Shown here: piece after piece, positions 57,385 through 64,000 of the stretch | Position numbering within the stretch: the stretch's first letter is position 1 | Layout of the letters: each line of letters starts with the position of its first letter | Source of the DNA: Taiwanofungus camphoratus | Taxonomy: Eukaryota > Basidiomycota > Agaricomycetes > Polyporales > Taiwanofungaceae | Assembly (NCBI GenBank): GCA_003999685.1 | Contig: CP021221.1 | Location: 1,364,001 to 1,428,000 of the forward strand | Direction of reading: 5' to 3' | Length of the DNA stretch: 64,000 nt | Program-made: the position numbers and the translations under genes | The notes under the pieces: model-generated | What the model saw: only the letters and a program-made list of their open reading frames with translations | Told to the model about the DNA's origin: nothing | The model's database searches: none

Positions 57385-59001
57385 TTAAATGAGCTCTGCA
57401 GCATTCACAGGCATTTCGTCCTATGCCGAGATAGTCAATAGCGTTCCTATTCTATGCAAAAGTACTCACAATTTGTGTGCTATAAAATTGTTCTGAAATC
57501 TATTGTAAGCATCACATTGAACTCTATCGGCAGTAACACATACCGATATCGCGTAGGATGCGTACATCGTCGACGGTAACAAACTGTGTGAATTGACCAC
57601 AATTCAACATGTCATGGAGTCTGAATAACCACGGAAGCGTACATTGATTGCAACACCCTTTCTGCCAAACCGACCTGACCGACCAATACGGTGAATATAG
57701 TTCTCACGGTTTCTGTGAGGTTTTAAGTATACGTGACCTGCTAGAGAGAATGTCATGATCACATACGCAGGTAGATCGTAATTGATGACAAGTGAGACTT
57801 GTTGCACATCAATGCCACGGGCCCAAACGTCTGTTGTGATAAGAACACGACTAGAATGGTGTTAGCCACCCTTACCGATGTAAGGCTACAGTACTTACGA
57901 CGTCCCGCTGCGAAATTCTGCCATGATAGCGTCTCGCTCCTTTTGCACCATCTCTCCGTGCATTGACGAAACGGTGAAGTTGGCCGCACGCATCTTTTCT
58001 GTAAGCCAATCGACCTGCAGGAGAATAAGCTGGTACTTCAACGTTTGATATGATGCTGCAAGCTCACCTTTCGCCTTGTATTACAGAAAATCACAGCTTG
58101 TGTAATGGTCAAGGTGTCATACAGATCACACAGTGTGTCGAACTTCCAGTCTTCCTTTTCTACAGCAACAAAGAACTGCTTGATCCCCTCAAGCGTCAGC
58201 TCATCACGCTTGACCAAGATGCGGATAGGGTCGGTCATGAATTTTGTCGTCATCTCCAGAACATCATAAGGTAGAGTAGCACTCAAGAGTACGACCTGCG
58301 TCGCAGGAGGGAGATAGCGGTAGACGTCGTAGATCTGGTCTTTGAAACCCTTGTTCAACAATTCGTCTGCCTCGTCCAAGACCAGCATTTTGATATTCCG
58401 TGTTCGTAGACTTCGGCGCCGAATCATGTCGAATACGCGCCCAGGGGTTCCTGAAACAACGTGCTGACCATACTCGAGCTTCCGGATGTCCTCCCCAATA
58501 GATGTACCACCAATACACGCGTGGCATTGGACGTTCATGTAGTCACCAAGAGCGAGGACAACAGACTGGATTTGAGTGGCCAACTCGCGAGTGGGAGACA
58601 GAACAAGCGCCTGTGTCTCACGAACAGTGACATCAATGGACTGGAGGATGGAAATGGAGAATGTAGCTGTTTTTCCGGTCCCAGACTGCGCTTGGGCGAT
58701 GACATCTCGGCCTTGTATTATAGGTAAAATTGCACGTTGCTGAATGGCGGAAGGTTTTTCAAAGTCTAGGAAGCCGATGAGAGTGCTATAATTTATGAGG
58801 GGGAGGAAACGCACTGTAAGCATATATACCGCGTAGGAGGTCTTCCTTGAGGCCAAGGTCGTCAAAGGTCGAGACAACTGAAACTGCCTCGGACGACTCG
58901 AAAATGAGTTTCTAGAGGAAAAGTGGGGAAAAAATGAGAAAGGGTCACGAAAGAAGGCAAGAAGATAGAAATACTTCATCACCGGGATTGATGCCAGACA
59001 T
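57385..59001 (-). CDS. FAL1: DEAD-box RNA helicase eIF4A-III / Fal1
   Basis: eIF4A-III anchors the exon-junction complex in animals; yeast Fal1 acts in 18S rRNA maturation. Read leftward, exon 1 codes MSGINPGDE (start 59001). Later exons carry the Q motif PSAIQQRAI, motif I AQSGTGKT, Ia PTRELATQ, Ib [29 protein letters not shown], and the C-terminus [11 protein letters not shown] with TAA at 57385-57387. The stretches [20 protein letters not shown] and [17 protein letters not shown] are close to eIF4A-III and unlike the translation factor eIF4A. Introns split FNKGF-type and YDLPA/RENY segments cleanly. The gene is complete. Confidence 0.92.
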
Positions 59002-59147
59002 AGTGGACAGATTTGACCGAGTAATACAACTTGGTAAGTCGAAGTCAAGTGAAGAGATCGGACTTTGAAAGTTGTTGCATCCGCAAAGGACTGAGCCTTG
59101 ACAAGCTAATCGTGTAGTTTCTGTCTTGCTCGTCGACAAACATAACC
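59002..59147. promoter_or_regulatory. Bidirectional promoter of FAL1 and SF3A3
   Basis: Only 146 bp separate the two outward-facing start codons. Both genes act on mRNA splicing or its products, so shared control is plausible. No TATA box is obvious. Confidence 0.55.
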
Positions 59148-61075
59148 ATGGACTCAATAATTGAAGTACAACGGCACACTCACGAGGAGGTCGAACATTT
59201 TGAACGCGCACTCTACACAATTCTTTCCAAGCCTCAATCGACCCATGAGTCTCGATTACAAGTCGAGCACAAAGCGTCTCAGCTTCTGGATCGCCTTTCT
59301 TCGCGAATGGTTTCCTTGAATGATCTCTACGAAGACCAAGATACAAGGAAAGCTGAAATTGATTCCTTGTCTGCACCCCCACTTCAACAGAATGATCTCT
59401 CTGCCTTCTATGCTCGGTTGGGCAAAATTCAAGAACATTATGCCAAATATCCTGATGCTCTTATAGGAGGATTCGAGCCAGAGCTTGCACCTTTTCTCGA
59501 TGATGGTGATGAAGGAGATGATGAAGAGTATGAAGAGGATGACCGTGCGTGGTTCCTCTATTCATATTACGTATAGCTTCAGCTCAATAGATCATGGGAT
59601 TTAGCCGTTGCTTTACTCTTCTCGGGTGAAGAAGCTTACGGGAAATATCTTGACCTGTACGCTAATCATACTACTTATAACAATCTCAAGAACATCGGCA
59701 AGCGTCTGGGTTATCTTCAGTACCTTGATATCCTCCTGGCCGCGCAGCCAGGACCACTGCACATGGAGTTACCCGAAGAATGTCGGCTGACCAGAGATTA
59801 CGAGCTGTATGTCAACAAAACGCCTAATGGGTCACATTTTCTGAGCCCGTTTGTTGCAGATACATCAAAGCATTACATACCTATCTCATGTCTTTCACAA
59901 AACGCGCGCAGCCATTAGTCGATACAGAATCAAAACAGCGAGATGCAGAAGCTCAATTCCTCAAGCAATGGGATGCGGGGGAAGTGGAGGGTTGGGAAGA
60001 ATCCCGCCAGAGCAAAGCTGCGGCAAATGGTAATGACAATGGCAATGGAGAGGGGATCTGGTGTACGGCTTGTGAGTGTTTGATCTCTCCTCTATTTGCA
60101 ACGTATACCTTATCACCGTTATACAAAGGCCAAAAGCTGTACTCCAAGCAAACTGTGTATGACGCACATCTTACATCAAAAAAGCATATTAAAGCAGTGC
60201 AAAAGCAAGCCAGTTTGTCTGAACAGCCACCTACGAATCCAAATGGGCCTCCAGTTACAAATCACATCACAAGTGGCGATTTTCAGTCGTCTGCGAAATC
60301 CAAGTACAAGACTGCTGCCCTTCTTACTCATTTGACCACACAACTTCTGGCCTCTCTTGTCCCTGTTTTGACTGAGACAAAATCTAATGTCGAACGACGG
60401 TTCTCTCTGACTGCGCGCGAGCGTGAGCAAGAGCTACTCGAGCAGTCTAAGCCTCCGCCATCGGCTGCTGCCCCAGCGAATGGCGAGATGGGTGCCGAAG
60501 AAGAGGAAGAGGAAGAACGGATCTACAACCCACTGAAATTACCGCTTGGATGGGATGGAAAACCTATTCCATACTGGCTATACAAGCTGCATGGGCTAGG
60601 GGTCGAATATCGGTGTGAGATATGTTCAGATCATGTGTACATGGGAAGGTTGGTGATTCTAAGCTCAGAATTCGAGTTAGACTTGTTAATGTCTTCGTGA
60701 ATAGGAAGAATTTTGATCGTCATTTCCAGGCAGGTCTCATCTCTTCTTCGGGGGAATGTAGGATTTTCTGATTCCTCTTTTTGGTCTCTAGGAGTCGAGG
60801 CACGCGTTTGGCATGCGAGCTCTCGGATTGCCCAACACAAAACACTTCCACGAAATCACGCGAATTGAGGATGCTCTTGCCCGTAAGTACTTCAGATTGC
60901 CAGTTGCGTCCTATCGTTCATGTTTGCTGCTTCAATTGTAGTTGCCGAGAAATTGAAACGGGAAGGACGACATGAGATCTTTGAGCAAGAAACAATGGAG
61001 GAATTGGAAGACGAGGAAGGCAATGTGTACAATCGCAAAACCTATGAGGACTTGAAGAAGCAAGGCCTTATCTAA
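59148..61075 (+). CDS. SF3A3: Splicing factor 3A subunit 3 (SF3a60 / Prp9)
   Basis: SF3A3 is part of the SF3a complex that turns the 12S U2 particle into the active 17S U2 snRNP. Exons: 59148-59544, 59605-59806, 59860-60071, 60129-60648, 60704-60729, 60792-60882 and 60942-61075. Marks are the helical N-terminus ([17 protein letters not shown]), [28 protein letters not shown], a U1-like C2H2 finger (WCTAC...HLTSKKH), the SF3A60 core [19 protein letters not shown] and the matrin-type zinc finger YRCEICSD...FDRHFQ...RHAFGM. The C-terminus is [13 protein letters not shown]. The intron after HFQ (60730-60791) appears to use a GC donor. The gene is complete. Confidence 0.9.
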
Positions 61076-61295
61076 TGTACTGTTTATAATTGTTCTTTAT
61101 CTTGTTCATTCTATCAACAGTTTACCGCCAATGCGGCGAGCAATCTGCTCAGGCCATTGGGACTCTATTACAGGAATAGTGATGCTAGACATATGTTAGT
61201 GTGAGCTAGACCCGGTATGCGTTGCTCGTCTCGTCTCGTCGCCTCAAAGTCAGTGATACATGAGGCACTTCATCTTATATTGATATACAAAGTCA

Positions 61296-64000
61296 CTATG
61301 CGCTACCATTCTCTGGCATTTTTACACTTCGTGGTGGGGGAGGTGGTGGTCTGCGCCCCCCTGCTTGTACTGGTGCCATGGGACTTTGTAATGTTAGCGC
61401 CTGATACAACTCTTCCTCTGAAGATGAGGGGGAAGACGATAACGGGGAGTCATTTGGCGAGTCGAAGGGGTTTGAAGATCGCCTGGGTAAAAGCTCTTTT
61501 CTATTGATTGGAACAAAGATTCCATTCGGATGCGCTGCATATATCTGATAAGCAAACTGCGAGAATCCACAGTGATGAGATTGTGGTATCACCTGGATCA
61601 TCCCACCATGCTCCGTGATCTGAGCTTGGTGGCGGGACTTCGAAGGAACTAATAAGACACCTAAGAGCTTCTAGTGTAAATTGACTTACGATCGGGTACA
61701 TTATTCGAGAAAGTCAATTGAGCTAACTTCTCGTCGAGCTTCTCTCCAGGTGCACTGGTTGCTACGCTATCCAGCAGAAGACGAGACAGCACCGCTCGCT
61801 TGGCGTGGTCGATGATCCTGACCTCAGCTCGAAACAATGCAAACACTGAATGCGGCGAAGTGAGTCTGGCAATTGCAGAAATGGGTGAGAACTAACCTGG
61901 GCGATGATCAGAAGCTCTGAGCTCAGCTCTCGAATAAACTGCAAGATCAAGTTGGGTGCCCTTGAATAAGATGCGATCTGTCACAACGTCAGAGTCAGCA
62001 TTCGAACATGAAATCGGGGAATATTACCTGTCCAAGCGGGGATACGTATCTTTTCTCCTGTATCATAATTATCGGATCCGACGTCATACTTGTATGTCGG
62101 GCGGAAGAGTATTGGTCCTTCCTGATATCCTACGAACACCACTTGCTCATCGATAGATTGTTTTAGCTACGAATTGTGAGACGGCTGGTGTATTCATCGA
62201 TGAATGGATACACACCTGATCAGCTGCTAGGAGAGCGTCGAAGTCTTCCGAAAGGGCCAAATCTCTCACACGTTCGTTTTCTAAGTCGATACGATAATTT
62301 GTGTCTGCAAGCCAGACGACATTCCTAGCAGAGCTTCGTTAAAATACTAGCTATGATACTAGATAACATGAAAGAACACACTCATGGCTATCAATAGTCC
62401 TCCCTTTTAAAAAATGTAGCCCTCTGACAATAGTCCGATAATCAGCATTACGCTCATCGACGTTGGCATGGCCAGCAGCTAGATGCGCTGTGATGAAGCA
62501 GAAACTCGTATCGTGATAGTCAAGCCGTATTCCGACCGCCCCTTTATTGCCGGACATGCCCCGCAGACCTGTCTGTCTGGACTCATTAGCAGTTGTACAT
62601 ATTAAGACTAGGCGTCAAAAGAACTTGCTTTGTGTGTGGCGGCTTCGACGTTGCGTATGTCACCAGTTAGCTCTGATTTGACGATGACGAGAAGTGCGGT
62701 CCCGACCAACTGCAAGAGCGAATTGTATTCTAGAAGGCACTAATTAGCCATAGCGTCAATTACTCACCTGCTGACTACGCAAAATGACATAGTCACTCTT
62801 TTTGTCAGGACGTCTGTTCAAGGTCTCGATGATTTTACTTTCCCAGGCTCGTCTGCACACGCAAATCAGCGCCAATCATAAGGAAGTTAACGTTGATACC
62901 TTTTCTCTGGATCAGCTTGCACTATTTGTTGTGCAGTCAAAGGTACTATTTCCTGAAATCCAAGTACGAACATGTCCGGACTGCAGTATATCAGCGGGTA
63001 CAATGGTAGGTTCTGCAGAAAGACGTACTCGAGAGTATCTAGACAGGGTGATAAGAAGACGACCTTGGAAACTAACTGGGTGTGCCACTCACTTGTTCGA
63101 GGAAAGAACCATGGCAATAGTGACTCGGAGGATGGGGGCTGAGGACCCCGACATGTCAACTAGTGTGTTCATGACTGTTGAAATAAACCACGCACTCTTC
63201 CATTCAAGTTCCAAGTGCCCACGAATACAGCAGACTGTTTGGCCGTCGAGTACTCCGATAACCTGATTTTTAAGAGTCTGCCGGACCGTGTTGGGACTAG
63301 CACTTACCGAGCGTCGAGTGCACGACGCACAGAATCATGGATAGGGTCAAAGATCGTGACTCTTTTTTGGGTACTGAGGTTACCCTGTGGCCGGAACCTG
63401 AGTGCAACATCTAGTAGACTCATAACAGTTACTCACTACAAACATGTCTATGGCTATTTGCTTTCCCTTGTCCTGGAAGTTGTTGATGTAGGCCCTCGAG
63501 ACACTTTTTGTTGCATCCGACAGAACACCTACAGAAAAACATAGAAACCAGAATTTTGTTGCGAAAGTCTGTTCATCCCACCTGCTAAAGTGCGCTTCCC
63601 GCTGCGAGTAAAGCTAGTGTTGAGTGCACCTGTACCAGCATAAATGCGAGACAGGGCATCGCCGTTCTCTGCCCATAATTCACGATGATAGGACCACACA
63701 GAGTTCGAATACAGCCATTCTGGCCGAACCTGCGTAAGGTATTGTTCAAGTGCGGTTCGCGAGAGGATATCTTGCACAAAGTTCGTACGATCCAAGCTAC
63801 AATCAATAACATGAGGCATCTGCAAATTAAGGGGAGATATCAGGAACATTACCAGTCAAGACAATTTGTCCTAAACACTCCTTTTTGGTCCGTTATGATT
63901 TCGTTGGTAGTACTGTCGGTCATCGTGAAACCAAAATTGTCCGCATTGTCTACAATGCTTTTCAGGCGCCTACACAGAGAATACCATATGAGCGTCGCAG
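61296..64000 (-). CDS. Synaptojanin-like Sac1/inositol-polyphosphate 5-phosphatase (partial)
   Basis: The gene reads leftward and its 5' end lies beyond the window. Visible from the right are the end of a Sac1 domain, with an RTNCLDCLDRTN catalytic loop assembled across an intron at about 63.8 kb, and then [20 protein letters not shown]. The 5-phosphatase domain follows: [94 protein letters not shown], and SDHRPV. The C-terminus is Ser-rich with RRPPPPPPR, an SH3-type ligand, and stops at 61296. The order matches yeast Inp52/Inp53. It should remove phosphates from PI(4,5)P2 and PI4P at endocytic and Golgi membranes. The intact CLDCLDRT loop argues against the Inp51 type, whose Sac domain is inactive. 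Confidence 0.88.

Noticed and set aside
63585-63849. Sac1 domain seemed to lack its catalytic cysteine
   Set aside because: An intron lies directly before the LDRTN segment; the spliced reading gives CLDCLDRT.

Overview
The window is nuclear DNA from a filamentous basidiomycete, most likely an Agaricomycete. The genes are compact and broken by many 50-60 bp GT-AG introns. Several have very small exons, and one intron appears to be GC-AG. The gene families are fungal, and the repeats are Ty3/gypsy-type LTR elements of the kind common in mushroom-forming fungi. All exon joins given here were read by eye from splice signals, reading frame and family motifs; no search was run.

Left gene block (about 0.3-31.6 kb): a DUF3245-like nuclear protein; Gemin2; a GPI-anchored Ser-rich wall protein; quinolinate phosphoribosyltransferase (BNA6), convergent with an ACMSD-superfamily amidohydrolase; a coiled-coil protein with a possible DUF6697-like C-terminus; a mucin-like single-pass membrane protein; an AUH-type enoyl-CoA hydratase; exocyst SEC10; the ribosome-maturation factor RIX1; the RNA polymerase I factor RRN11; a Laa2/aftiphilin-like protein; the RNA polymerase I largest subunit (RPA190); and the U2 snRNP protein SF3B6. 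RIX1, RRN11 and RPA190 form a ribosome-production neighbourhood.

Middle block (about 31.8-55.0 kb): a nest of LTR retrotransposons. A full-length Ty3/gypsy element with 1.6 kb LTRs occupies 34492-48338. It carries gag-protease, pol, and an antisense three-exon accessory gene with a Zn2Cys6-like cysteine cluster. A reverse-oriented solo LTR (37436-39201) sits in gag with a GCGG target duplication. The element lies inside an older LTR of the same family, whose TCGT duplication brackets the pair, and its 3' LTR looks like a recombination chimera. Outside it are older, CpG-decayed LTR copies arranged as large inverted arms, and two solo LTRs of a second family with perfect 5 bp duplications (TAGGG, ATAAT).

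Right gene block (55.1-64.0 kb): LCL2 (ER-associated); a basidiomycete protein with a KEN box; eIF4A-III/FAL1 and SF3A3 from a 146 bp divergent promoter; and a synaptojanin-like Sac1/5-phosphatase cut by the right edge. With Gemin2 and SF3B6, the window holds four genes for snRNP assembly, U2 snRNP or the exon-junction complex, two on each side of the transposon nest.
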